Notes: a model not told the origin generated them from the letters alone. A DNA stretch of 64,000 nucleotides from Sorghum bicolor (GCF_000003195.3 NC_012878.2:6514462-6578461); one strand, 5' to 3'. Counted from the stretch's first letter, positions 22,207 through 34,474 are shown. A program made the numbers and translations.

Positions 22207-25200
22207 TCAGATGTTCAGTAGCGCTTGGATTGCCGATATGGCGCGCAGCCGGATCTGATTGGCTGTTTCTATCTCTTTGATATCATCATCGGCAGAACCT
22301 TCTATCGGCTTCAACTTCCTTTTCAACTGCAGCGCTTTGCGACCGTGGACATTTCGTTCTTGTTCAAGGTGCTTGATGGTCTCCGGCAGTTGACTCTCTT
22401 CTTGCTGGGCTTGGGACAGAGCATCCTCTACTTGCTTGAGTTCGGCTAGTAGGGCTTCTCTTTTTGCCGATAGATCAGATACTTTCTGCTTCAGTACATC
22501 ACCTGAGGACTTTAAGGTGCCGATGTTCTTATGTTTCTCATCGGCTAAGAGTTTTTCTTTCATCATCTCCTCAGAAAGCTGGATTTGAGCAGCTCTATCG
22601 GCAAGGCGTCGAGTGGCTCTCTGGTACTGTAGCTGGCGGCTTTCTAGGTGTGCAGCCTGGAAGAGGGGTTCTTCAGCATCGGCAGGAATTTGGCCTCTAA
22701 GGGTCTTGAACAGGGCCTTGGCTGGGTCAGAATCGTTGACCAGTTGAGCTGTGTCTTGATGAAGTATGGCCGATAGCTCTTCCAGCTTAGCCCTGGTTTC
22801 TGCCGATACCAACTGCCCGAGAGGAGCTTGCTTCCTCACCTTCTTCTTCGAAGATATCAATGGCGAAGGAGAATAAGCTGTCGGGAGAATCTTGTTCCTG
22901 AAAATGAGGATGAAATAAGTCATTTTTATGGTCAAAGCTTCGGCAGACGATACTGGTGGAAAATTGGATGACTTACTTGCTTCAAGGCGATTTCTTGCCT
23001 TTGACTCAAAGATACCGATGGAGCTACAGGTTGATCGGCAAGTGTTGCCGATGGAACGATATCAGCTGGAAGTTAACAGAAAAGGTCATAAGATCGAAAA
23101 GAAGAAGCTCATCAACAGTAATTTTGAAGAGAGTACGTTACCTTGAGGAGGGATGATACTTCTCTGAAGTGAGGAAACTACCGATAGTATGATTGAGCCT
23201 GCTGGATCGGTAGTTTGATCGCCTACGTCGGCCGGCACATCTTCTGATTGAGGTGCTTCTAACTGAGGTTCTTTTTGCTGGAGTTCTTCCATCTGTGGTG
23301 CTTCCTGCATTGGTTGGGGAGACGGTGCTTGCTGTGTCTGGACTTCTGGAGGAGAAGGAGAAGACTCCACCGGAATTGGAGACACCAGAGGAGGAGAGGG
23401 AGTTGCCACTTTCTGGCGCTTTGTTCCAGCCTTAGCGTTTTTGGTGCCCTTTCTCTTTGGCTGGCTAGACTGGGGGGCATCGGCACTTTGACGCTTGGCT
23501 TTTGCCGATACACCGGTTTGCTGCAACAATGAAAAGGGGTTTATAAGCACAGATATAGCCGATATAAAAATGAAAGAAAAGGATTTAACAAATTGCCTTG
23601 AAAGCCTGCGCTAGAATGGAAGCAGCTACCGTAGGTGATGTCTGAGTTCTCTTGGTGGTGACTTTCCTGAGGCGCACACCCCGATGCATGATGGAAGCCA
23701 GAGTGGGAGCGTTGTGGCCGATTGAGGAACTCGGGCCTGATGGGAACAAGTCGATTGACTTGCCACTCCTGCTAACCGATGGGGGGATGTTGTCAACCTG
23801 CAAAAGGAATACAAGGGTAAGCTACCGATGGGGATAGTATTGAAAAATGAAACATCGGTTTGAAATACTTACAGTATCATTGGGGACTTCATATTCGGGG
23901 TCGATCATGCCGCGGTATGAGAGGGCCGATCTGCAGAATAGATGCTCTTTCCATTCTGCCCACCATAGCTTGTATGCCTGAGTAATAAAGGCAGCTGGAA
24001 CCCATTCTAACAGATCTACATCTGTATCGGCATTTTGTGGTAGCTGGGCTACTCGAGTCCACTCAAGAAAGTTGGTGATGGGTTCTCTGGGTTTTATCAC
24101 ATCGGCATAAGGAAGTGCAATCGGCAATTGGCCGAAAGCTAGCTGACGAGCTAATGCCGATGGATTGTAAAATTCATAGGTTTGGGGAGAGGTTTTTGTG
24201 CTACCAAAGAAATTCACTGGTATGGCACTGGGAGTCACAATTGCCATCATCACTTCACTATCCCTGTCAAGAGCTTCATCAAATGGGTTGAAGGTTAGAG
24301 GGAGCATACTGTCTGGGTCATCATAAGCGAACCATGGTCGTTCATCTCTGGCCAAGCCCTCATACAGAGTCTGGAAGAATCGACCGATCTGATCCGGATT
24401 ACTCCCTGAACCAGGTAGCACTATGGCAGCTTCGCCAAAGTTCAAGGGGGCACGTGTTGCCGATTCATCTTCACCCAACACATGATTTTCGGCTATATCT
24501 CTTGGGAAGTGCTATGTGAACAAGTTGAAGTCAAGGCGCTTATGCAAATGCAAATTGAGCCACATATTAATAAACCACCAAGGGCCTCCCAAGTTGCCGA
24601 TGGACTGGCCAAGCAGGAGTTTCTGGGCTACTTGATGGAGAAGATGGTAAGCAGCGCCGAGCAAGTATCGGCCGAGAGGAAATTGGCCACCGTTAGCCAG
24701 TCTCTCTGCTGCCGATAGATAGACAGAAGTCGGTCCTGCCGATCGACCACAGAACACGAACTTGTCCAGCCACATGTTCAGAAAGGTGGTTTGTTCCTTT
24801 ATGGTGACAGGCCCCTTCCCACGGTACTTCTGAATGTACCCCGACCAACCGCCGATAGCGCGAGTCTCCACTTTGGCACTAGGAGCGGTATCAAAGAAGT
24901 GGGTGCTATCGGCAGAAGAGACGTCTAGACCAGTGAGCATAGCTACATCGGCAAGAGTGGGAGAAACAGGGCCGTGGCCAAAGACGAAAGCATTAAGGGT
25001 ATCTGACCAAAAATAAGACGCAGCTATCAACAGTGATTCGTTCTTGTGCATATCGGCAATAGATAGCCTGATGCATTGGGATAGCTTCCTTTCATCCCAC
25101 TGGACTTCATTCGAATTGCGGACTCTCAAGAACCAGTCTTTCCACCCTACAGTAGGGCTGGGCCAAGAGCGAAAGGTGTCTTTCCACAGATCTAAAGAAA

Positions 25201-25474
25201 AGTTTTCGGCTCTAAAGGGAATCCTGTTGGTTTCTGCATTGATAAGGTCAGTTGGATCTGGATTCCCTAGAGGGCCGAGACATTGGAGGTGTGGTTGATC
25301 GGTGGGGATGACAATTTTGTTGGACAACTCCTAGTGTTTTGGGGAATAAAAATACAAAGAAAAAGGAAAAGGAAGATATTCAGTAAGATGAATCACGGAT
25401 GAACAGGAATGCGAGAAAAAGTACAGGAGATGAGATGGAGATCTGACCTCAGGGACGACGAAGCTAATGGCCAT
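22207..25474 (-). pseudogene. Antisense gene with plant mobile domain (PMD) inside the retrotransposon
   Basis: On the minus strand a five-exon model fits: 25474-25448 (ATG, nine codons), 25330-23873, 23797-23597, 23520-23142 and 22897-22207. The introns have GT-AG borders, except a probable GC donor at 23596. Exon 2 is 1458 nt and encodes a plant mobile domain (FSLDLWKDTFRSWPSPTVGW, AASYFWSDTLNAFVFGHGPV, SPTLADVAMLTGL). Exon 4 is Pro/Gln/Ser-rich and basic, and exon 5 is a long coiled coil (AKLEELSAIL, EMMKEKLLADEKHKN, ALLAELKQVEDALSQAQQEE). A TATA box is at 25628-25635. Antisense frames in this position are known in Tat elements, and PMDs occur both in hosts (MAIN/MAIL proteins) and in transposons. 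A TAG at 24512-24514 interrupts exon 2 in frame, and the last junction does not keep phase, so this copy is probably dead. Its function is unknown. Confidence 0.78.
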
Positions 25475-25627
25475 TTTGTCGTGAAGAGAACGTTTAAGGG
25501 CACCGGAGTTGATGAAGAGGAGTGCTTGTCGGAGGTCTTGAAGGTTGTGAATGGCGTCGTCGCTGGAAAAGTAAAAGTAGGGATGGTGAAATGATGTAAT
25601 GGAGAAGGAGTACCCGAGAAGGAACTA

Positions 25628-25635
25628 TTTATAGG
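25628..25635 (-). promoter_or_regulatory. TATA box of the antisense PMD gene
   Basis: On the minus strand the sequence reads CTATAAATAG, about 155 nt upstream of the ATG at 25474. A pyrimidine-rich leader lies in between. Confidence 0.6.
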
Positions 25636-26105
25636 ATAAAACGGGCAAGGGCAAATCTGACTTATCTCTTTGCCGCATCCGAGAAACCCGAGGATGCTCA
25701 GGTAGATATGGTAACTGTTCGCACGGTAATCAAGAGATTGTGCAGGTGATTTGACGGAGGGCGGTCATTACCTGGAGATATTTTACTGTGCGGGATCTTC
25801 TGGTCGGTCCATCGGCAGCATACTGTAATGGTCATATTGCCGATGGGCGGATAAAGTAAAGGTGGCTATTGGTACGAACGTCCTGATTAGTCCATCGGTA
25901 GATCTTTGTAACAGTAATGTTGCCGATGTGCGGATGAGAAGGAAGTGCCCGTTCAGGAAGTTGAGAATTTCGAGGAATCTGTAGGAGAATAAGATCGGAG
26001 TTGTTTGGATTGAGGTTGTCAGTTACCAGATTAGGAGCATTAATTGCAGGAAAAGGCATCATTACTGCAGAAAATTTCGGAGCATTAATAGTTTCATACT
26101 CCGAA

Positions 26106-26118
26106 ATTGGGGGGCATG
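26106..26118 (+). other. Polypurine tract of the Tat element
   Basis: AATTGGGGGGCATG sits immediately before the TGTTG that starts the right LTR, the expected place for the plus-strand primer. Confidence 0.85.
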
Positions 26119-26822
26119 TGTTGACACCATTTTTTGGGCACGTGTCCAGGATGGCAGGATAAGATGACAGTATGTGGTTTATAGGATGAGTTGCCGATGA
26201 GGATGATTGCCGATAAAGGAGAGGTTGGACGTGACTAAAGTTTACAGGTGATGATGTGTCTGTGCCGATGACTATGATGAGGAGGTCTGCCGATGACCAT
26301 GGCAAAAGAGTCTGCCGATGATATAGAGGGGGAGTCTGGAGGCTGCTGATCGGGTTGTGGAAGAGTTTCAATTTGTCACGAGGGATAGCTGAGTTATTTC
26401 CTTATTTGTTTAAGTCGTTTTGTATACGGATTCCGTGATTTGGAATTCGAATTCTGGTCGTGTTTAGCTATAGCTCTTTGAGCAGGGTATAAATATGGAC
26501 CCTAGGGCTTTGTAATGAGACATCTATCAATCAATCAAACACAAGTTTTTACTCATATTCCAGCATCTACTTTTCGACGACTTCGTCATACTTTTTTCCT
26601 TTTTATTACGAGTTCTTAGGAATTCGTCGACTTAAGCTCGGCGTATTCTCGAGTTCCGCGTGAGTACCTCTTGGCCGTGACATCCGGGCGCATCGCTGTT
26701 GTCAGGACCAAAGTATTCGAGTTACCACCTTTGCCGATAGTAAGGTCAAATCGGCTGGCACGCCTTAACATTTGAATCGGGTATTAGCCTTTTGTATTTG
26801 CAGATCAGCTTTTGCATCAACA
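26119..26822 (+). mobile_element. Right (3') LTR of the Tat element
   Basis: A 704-bp LTR (TGTTGACACC...GCATCAACA) is nearly identical to 13836-14538. TATAAATA is at 26488-26495. GTAAC follows at 26823-26827. Repeated TGCCGATGA phrases occur in its first 250 bp. Confidence 0.95.
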
Positions 26823-29639
26823 GTAACAAACTTTGTATTAATGACTTTTCCATTTGGGACCATGTAGGGTTCGGTCAAACGGTGTTTTTGTAAAAACCAA
26901 TGCTTTGACTTTGGTCAAACTTGATCAAATGACCCATTTGATGACTTCAAATGAAATAATTTTGAATATAAAGTTGTTAGAAAATTTTTTGAATACATCA
27001 AGATCTAAACTTTTTATATAGACAACTTTTTATATGACAAATAGATTTTTTATTTGATGAAAATTATACCCTACTACCATTCCGAGTAATCAATAACAAA
27101 AATAAAAAGTTTAACGTCAATATGATGTGAAAATAAATTTCTAGTTGATTGGATACAGTTTTTGTAAATTTATTGGAATAATATATTTTTGCATTAACAA
27201 AATACTAAACATTTCTTACAAAATTATTGCAAATTATAAAAATACAGCAAGATATTTAAGGTTAAAAATTTTCATGTGTACATTAAAAAAAATTACAATA
27301 TATGTCACTGTTTAAAAAATATTATGCAAAATATTTAATTTACTATACAATTTATAATATAAACTGTATATATAAACACTTTAAAAACCCTAAAGGGCCT
27401 TTAGAACCGGCCCATAGTGGGAACCGGTGCTAAAGGGTCGACCCCTATATAAGCGCCGATGCGCCCTGGATCTAAAGTCTTCGTCTTCGTCGAGACACAC
27501 CTGAACCGCCGCCTCCATCACCAGCGCCGCCGCCGTTTCGTCTGCCCGCGCCGTCGTCCAGCGCCGCCGCGTGGCCGTCTGCAGCGCCGTCGCGGTCATC
27601 ATCGCCACCAGCGCCGCCGCGGGCGCCATCTTCTCCACCAGCGCCGCCACCAGCGCTGTCTTTTCTCCGCGGTGATCTTTCTCCACGTCGATCTCCGGCC
27701 GGCCGTCGATCTGCTATAGCGCGCGCTCTCTCAATGTATTTATCAAGATCGAACTCCGGCTCTCTGCAAAATGAATGAATATATATTTTTTGCAGATTAT
27801 ATATATATATGCAAAATGATGAATGAATGTATATTAGTTTTTAGTATAATATATATATATATATATATATAAACTGCAGAATGAATGAATGTATATTAGT
27901 TTTTAGTATATTATATATATATATATAATCTGCAAAATGAATGTATATTAGTTTTTAGTATATTAGTATATTATATATATTAGTAATTAATATAAGTGTA
28001 GGGTTGACCTGTTATAAATTATATTATGCTAATATATATTTGTAATGTATTAATTTTATTCTTGTATTATTCTTGTAGTATTTTTTAGTATAAATTATAT
28101 TATTCTTGTAGTATTTTTAGTATATATTTGTAGTATATTATTCTTGTATTATTCTTGTATCATATTTTATTTTCTAGTGTGTTGTATATATTATTGTTTG
28201 TACTGTTATTCTAGTATTGTTTTTTAGTATATTATTCTAGTGTATTACTTGGCTTAAAAGATTCTAGTATTATTTTTAGAGCACTCCAACACTTTTATTT
28301 GTAGTAGTACTAGTAGTAGTATATTAGTATATAAGTCTCTAATATATATTCTAGTAGTGTTTAGCCACCAAATTTATTCTAGTAGGGTTTTGTATATATT
28401 ATTGTTTGTACTATATTATTCTAGTATTGTTTTTTAGTATATTATTCTAGTGTATTTCTTATCTTATATAGAATATATATATATGTATGGTTGCAGACAT
28501 AGAAATGGCTGACCGTCCTCATGATGATCCTGATTATATGGACCTCATGATGATCCTGATTATATGGAAGCTGCCATTCAAAATATGATCGACGACGGTA
28601 GTCAGTACTTTATTGATTACCACGAGATCATGCAAGGCAATCCGACTAAGCAACAAGAGGGCAATGCCCCTGAGCAACAAGAGGGCAATGCGCCTGAGCA
28701 ACAACTTGTCGTGCAACAAGACGAAAATACTGGCGAGGTATATGTAAATGTAAACATATATAATTAATGCATCTCTTACATTAGGTTTTAGACTTATTAC
28801 TTGATTATTAATTTAGTATTTTTGTTTCTATATCTACGTGTAGCCTTCTGGATCGACCTCTACGGGGAGAAGCGTACCTCCACGAGGGCCACAGAAGCCG
28901 TTGGAGGGCCGCTATGTAATCTCTGAGTTTGAGATAGCTACAGGCAGACCACTTGGTGAGCATGCAAATAAATATGTTAGTCACTGTGGATATCTTGTGA
29001 GAGATCAAATACCGATCAGTGCTCGTGAATGGAGAGAGAAGCGAGGTGCTCCTGAGATCAGTTTTGTCTCTGATCGTGACAAGGAGTTAGTTTGGAAAGC
29101 CGTCACAGACGTTTTCACCTTCGACACCAACGATGAAGAGTTGAAGGTGCGAATTTATGACTGGACTATGAAGAAGATGGCAGTACTGTTCCAGAATTGG
29201 AAGAAGACTTTGTACAATAAATTTGTTAAGAAAAATGAGACTCCAAATTTCAACCTCAAGCAATATGTAAAGCTGAGGGCCTTCTGGGATGACTTTGTGC
29301 AGTACAAAACATCAGAAGAGGGTAAGGAACGAGCCATTAGAAATAAAGAGAATGCAAGTAAAAAGACATACCACCATCATATGAGATCAGGTGGTTATAA
29401 GAGTGCTGTTCCCAAGTGGGACCGAATGGAACAGGAGATGCTTGCTATGGGGGTCACACCCGAGACAATAGCAAAGAATTGGAGCGAGCGCTCCAAGCAT
29501 TGGTTCTACGGTCATGGAGGAAGCATGGACCCAGACACCGGGGCTCTAGTTTGGGGCCATGAAATATCTAGAGCAGCAGAGAGACTAGTCCGTGCACGAG
29601 AGGCGGTTCAGTCTGGTGAGTTCAGGCCTAACAGGGAGA
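26823..29639 (+). repeat. Duplicated CACTA C segment, copy 2
   Basis: This is the counterpart of 14539-17377. Here the sequence continues without a break into the rest of the tnpA-like gene, so this copy is in its original context. Confidence 0.93.
27399..27453 (+). promoter_or_regulatory. Internal motif pair plus TATA box (copy 2)
   Basis: The inverted ACCGGT-type motifs are followed by TATATAAG at 27446-27453, as at 15134-15194. It lies ahead of the tnpA/Ulp1 gene and is its likely promoter. Confidence 0.65.
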
Positions 29640-32569
29640 AGGATGAACTCACCTATGCGCTTGAAAATCCTGAGCACGGTGGGCGTACGAGAGGCTATGG
29701 GGCAATTCCGTGGCTACAATCATTCCAAGCCGATCAAGATACCTACAGAAGCCGCCAGAGAAAGAAGGATGAGGAGGCAGAGCGGATCCGCCGCCTAGAA
29801 GCTTTTGTTCTGCAGTCAGAAGAGCACAAGAAAGCTCGTGAAGAATGAATGCAGGCAGAGATTCAAAGGCAAGTGCAAGCAGCACTTAGTCAAATGACGA
29901 AAGGGCAAGGTACATCACAGCCTGAGGTCAATGTTAGCCCCCCAGGCCAGTTGAAAAGCAGCTGCGCATCCACGGAAGTACCAACCATTTAGGATGACAC
30001 AAAGCTACACTTCCCCATGGATGATGTCACAGAGGCTTTTACTACCTGTGAGCTGCATGTACTAGATGGGAATGCAAGCAAAAAGGTGGCTATCGCTGTT
30101 GTCAACCCTATCGACCGAACAAGAACTCCAAGAATCCATAATCGACCAGTACCTGGTGGATATGCCAGCGTCTCGGTTGATAGGGTTGAGAAAGGTTGTG
30201 GCAATGTGCCTCTAGACATAGAAGGGGGAGACGGAGAGAAGACCTTAGGTGAAGCTGAGAAGACATTTATTTGTTGGCGCAAGCGCTTCATAATTATTCC
30301 TCAACATAGGTTTGTGTGTGATTTTACTTCTTATATTATTTATTATGTATTGAAATTAAAAAAAGTTTGCTCACAAAACTTGTAATTGTTTTCTTTGCAG
30401 GGACTCCTCCAACCTAAGTCCAGTTCTCTCCCTAGCGCATCATAGTGCTGCGGGCGGTGACAATGCTGGATCTCCTCCAACATCTGCGGCGGCCACACCG
30501 ACCCCGCCACCGCCTCCACCACGGTCTCCACCTCCTCCACCGAGGTCTCCAACTCCTCCACCGCCTGCACCGTCCTCTCCACCGAGGTCTCCAACGCCGA
30601 AAAGATCGGCCCCACCACCTCCACCGCCTGCACCGCCCTCTCCAAAGAGTGCACGGTCGGTCCCCTCGCCTCCAAAGCGAGGTAGTCAGAAGCGGTCCGC
30701 CCAAGAAGGACCGAAGTCATCGGTCCCACCTCCAAAGAAGGCTGCCTCAGCAAAGGGAGCTAAGACGCCAGAAAAATTACCTTACGAAAAGAGTGAAGAG
30801 GAGGTAATTGCTACATCCAAAGCTGAGGTCAAACAATTTTTTGATAAATTGAAGGAGGATAGGAAAAAACTGCTTAATCTAGAAAAGCCGTACTTTTATG
30901 TAAAGCCATCGGAACTGAAGGCAGAAGGTGGCGGACCATCAAAAGAAGCAACGCGAAGCTCAGAAAAAGGCAGCACTTTCGGACTATGAGCGGTCTCTGG
31001 TCAAGTCTTCACAGCCTAAGAAGAGAGTAGGAAAGGGGGTCCCACAGCTCGGAGAAGTATCAAAACTGGTGCCCCCTTTGATTGTGCCAAATCAATACGG
31101 CTCAAATGAAGGCTTGATGCCAAAGAAATCCTTAGCGTTGTCTGAGCTAGACTCGCTTGAGCGTTACTTTGGACAGAGCGGTTTAAATATGGAAGAAATT
31201 GCCGCCATTCTTGGATGCCAAACATTTGAAAAAGCTGAGGTAGTTGATCAATGGAGGGCAAGATATGAACCGGGCAGGAGTCTATTCGACCCTAAGCGTT
31301 TACACGAGCTCGACACACAAATGTTTGCAATAAACAAATGGTGTATTGAGGCGTCTAAAAGGGGAGAGAATTGGATTTCTGTTCGTATTAGACAACATCA
31401 CTACTTCCGTGGAGATGACCTCATATACGTGCAGTTCGAAGAATTGCACCAATTATGTCACCTCGACGCTCTCGACAAATCTCTTGTCAGCTGCTTTTGT
31501 CTGTAAGTATTTTTTTTCTTTTTATTATACTTCTAACTTCTTTAATTACATGTATATAATCCTTACACACTTAGGATTTGTATGTATATATGTAGGCACC
31601 AAATGAGAGAGCTCAGAATGAGAAATGACAATAGTATTGGGTTCGTTGACCCTTATATTGTTTTCAAGGCTCCGCAGGCAGTGTGGACAGCAGATCATGA
31701 GACAAAAATCTGCACCAATCTTATGAGGTTCTTTGTGAACCAAAAAGAAAAACAAAAAATACTCTTCCCCTTCAACTTCGAGTGAGTTATATAGTTATTA
31801 AGTGCATGCATATTTTATTTTACATTATAGGAAAACATATATATATGTGTGTGTAACAGCTTTTACTGGATACTTATGGTCATTGAAATTCCCAAGAACC
31901 GGTTGATAATCTTTGACTCAATGAGAAAACCACAAGAAAATTATCAACAAATGGTAAACATTATTCAAAGGTACGTAATGTCGATCTCAGCTACAAAAAT
32001 ATCATAATATGACTCTGTAATTATTAGTTCACGATCCACAATGGCTGTGTATAGGGTTTGGGAAAGATTCATTGACCGTGAACATCTCAGTGGATGTAAA
32101 GCGCCGCTTAACATAATATATCCACAAGTAAGTTCTACTAGCTAACAAACTTTCGCTAACTTTTAGCCTTCTTATTGTCGTGGTCGTGACTATTTTTATA
32201 TATATATCGTACAGTGGTGTTTAAGACAAGAAGGGGGGAACAATCTATGTGCATATTACGTGTGCAAATTCATGATGACACAAGTCAATCAAACGCCCAC
32301 AGAGACGCTCAGAGTACGTTACATGTCTCTTTTCATTATCTCCTGAATTATATTGAATAACTTAGATAACTAATACATTTTTTATTTATTTCAAATTAAA
32401 GACGGAATGGTTGAGGGAAAAGGTCCTACAACAAGAACGAATCAAAGCTATCCAAGAGACGATAGCAGGATTTCTCCGCGACCAAGTGATCAATCCAAAC
32501 GGCGAGTTTCACTTCAACGGCAATGAAACTCTTATTGCAAACAACGATGATCATTTGTATCGTTTGTAG
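28505..32569 (+). pseudogene. tnpA-like transposase fused to Ulp1 (C48) cysteine protease domain, multi-exon, disrupted
   Basis: A GT-AG exon model fits: 28505-28737, 28844-30309, 30401-31502, 31596-31781, 31860-31970, 32055-32127, 32215-32313 and 32402-32569. The N-terminal part is the plant En/Spm transposase block (SEFEIATGRPLGEH, GSMDPDTGALVWG). A Pro-rich linker (about 30480-30700) joins it to a Ulp1-like domain: FYWILMVIEIPKN, LIIFDSMRKP, LRQEGGNNLCAYYVCKFM. The Cys, Gln and Asp of the C48 triad plus oxyanion site are visible, but the position of the catalytic His before W is Tyr. Breaks are a 26-bp duplication in the first exon, TGA at 29846-29848, TAG at about 29990, and a one-base frameshift near 30925. 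TNPA-Ulp1 fusions are common in grass CACTAs; the presumed roles are DNA binding and desumoylation. This copy is inactive. Confidence 0.85.
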
Positions 32570-33048
32570 ACATTGGGAGAAAAAACTCTACTACAAAACA
32601 AAGATATTGTAGCACTTTCTTGTAACATATTCATCAATATGTTCCTGAGAAATTTCATAGTAACATAAAGTAGTGTGTTACAGACTTCGATTGTAACACA
32701 AAACACTTTTTCTATAAAAATGTGTTACTGACAAAAGTTATAGTATCATAAAACTAATGTTAGAAGCAAAATGTTACAAAAGAGTATTATATTGTAACAT
32801 ATAAATGGAACACATAAAATGTGTTACAAATATATGCCCTGTAGTAACACAAAATAGTGTTACAGTCTAAGTGTTACAAAGAAACATATACATATGAACC
32901 TCCTATTCATAGGCGACACAACATCGCACCTAGGTGTCATCAAGGCTATTAGGCAATCACATCGTGGTCATCACATTAGAATTAAGTAATAATAAATAGG
33001 CAATTTAATATGTTAGTTCAATACCTACGCCTGTTATCAATTTATTAA

Positions 33049-33290
33049 GGCCTTGTTGAGTTCAAAAAATTTACAAAAAAAATCAGATTCCTCATCACAT
33101 CGAATCTTGTGGCGCATGCATTAAGCATTAAATATAAATATAAATAATAACTAATTACATAGTTTGTCTGTAATTTGCAACACGTATCTTTTGAGCCTAG
33201 TTAGTCCATGGTTGGACAATATTTGTCAAATACAAACGAAAGTGCTACATTGTCCATTTTGCAAAAAAAAAAAATTGAACTAAACAAAAA
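33049..33290. mobile_element. Tourist-like MITE
   Basis: The left end GGCCTTGTTGAGTTC is preceded by TAA. The right part (TTTTGAGCCTAGTTAGTCC, ATATTTGTCAAATACAAACG, GAACTAAACAA) matches 1-120. The right tip is degenerate. Confidence 0.8.
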
Positions 33291-33747
33291 ATCTACAAAC
33301 TTGCATGACAATATTTTTTATTAATAGTTTTCCATAAAAAGTTCAAAAGGTATTAACAAAGTGGCACTATATATTATTCATAAATAAATACATCTCTCTC
33401 GCCATAGTTATATGTAATAATGTGAGAATATTTATAGTGGTATATCCACAATCCCACTTGAGTGAGAGAGAGATAAAAGAAGACGTAAGGAAACTCGAGA
33501 CTCTCTCGAGCACTCTAACATGAATAACTCTTTTTAGTGGACGTATGCATGGCTTTAAAACACGAAGCAGGCGATAAATCTTCCCATGCCAACATTTCAA
33601 CTATGAGTTGCAAAAATATGTTTTTTTTATTTTTAAAACAAATATAGTATTTGTTCTAACATGCATTTGAAGATCATATGCAAATATCACTGAAAATGAA
33701 CATATCACAAATATAATGTTTTTTATTTTTATATGTATATAATAGAT

Positions 33748-33929
33748 AATTCTCTCTCCATTCCAAATTACAAGACACATTAGTTTTTACATAGATTTGA
33801 TATGTATCTAAACATGACAATTTTTACATAGATTTGATATGTACCTAAACATATGTTATATCTAGATATATAACAAAATTGATATACCAAAAAATCAAAG
33901 TGATTACAAATTGGAATAAAGAGAATATT
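33748..33929. mobile_element. Stowaway-like MITE
   Basis: The left end TAATTCTCTCTCCATTCCAA and the right end TTGGAATAAAGAGAATATTA are imperfect inverted repeats next to TA, about 180 bp apart. An internal ACATAGATTTGATATGTA unit is present twice. Size and ends fit Stowaway. Confidence 0.7.
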
Positions 33930-34231
33930 AGAGAGCATGTGAAAAAAATCATAGAAATTTTTATTTGCCGCTCGTGAAATGCAAACTAGCGCCCAAATAG
34001 AATTTGAATGTTCTTAAAAACCAGGCGCTTCATTTTTTTCAATTTCCTGCTAGTTTCCCTCCTTCCTGAGATCTGATGCCGCCTCGTCTTCAATAACCGG
34101 GAACGGTTCTTTAATAAAGCCCAGCCCAAAAACACCACGAACCCTAGGTTCAGCCTCCTCCGGCTGCTAGCGCGTCCCGTCCCCAGCCCCTGCGGCCGTG
34201 CACTACTCGAGAGGCGCTGCGCTCGGGATTC

Positions 34232-34257
34232 TTCGGGTCCGAACGTTCGGACCCGAA
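34232..34257. repeat. 26-bp perfect palindrome
   Basis: The centre is GTCCGAACGTTCGGAC and the symmetry extends to TTCGGG...CCCGAA. An imperfect version, GGTCCGAACGGCCGGACC, is at 36391-36408. Confidence 0.85.
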
Positions 34258-34474
34258 CCAGTCGCCGATATTTCCTGCGCGAGGTTGGCATGAGTTTCCC
34301 GCGCGATAGAGACGAGAGCGCGCCATGCTGCCATCAGACGGGAGCCGCGGTTTTTGCATGCCACATGCGAGGACGGGCAGGTTTCTGCATGCCGCATGCG
34401 AGGACGTGCGACGTGGAAAGCCCACCAACACGCATTTCGTATCGTAGACTCGTACTCACTGGTGTCCTATTTTC

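Larger units (their letters stand above)
17402..26822 (+). mobile_element. Tat-lineage Ty3/Gypsy retrotransposon: gag (5'-truncated), pol, antisense gene, right LTR
   Basis: In order there are gag zinc-knuckle and protease, RT, RNase H, a second (archaeal-type) RNase H, integrase, an antisense gene, a polypurine tract and the LTR. The second RNase H after the RT-linked one, plus antisense coding between pol and the 3' LTR, are traits described for the Tat clade (for example Grande, Retand and RIRE2-type elements). The 5' leader, primer-binding site and gag start are missing, replaced by CACTA sequence. The right LTR is followed by GTAAC (26823-26827). Confidence 0.9.

Noticed and set aside
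13836..26822. A normal full-length LTR retrotransposon with two LTRs
   Set aside because: The left LTR is followed by its own target duplication and CACTA sequence, with no primer-binding site; the standard model does not fit.
30432..30807. Trp/Arg-rich minus-strand and His/Arg-rich plus-strand frames
   Set aside because: They are alternative frames of the Pro-rich linker of the tnpA/Ulp1 gene.
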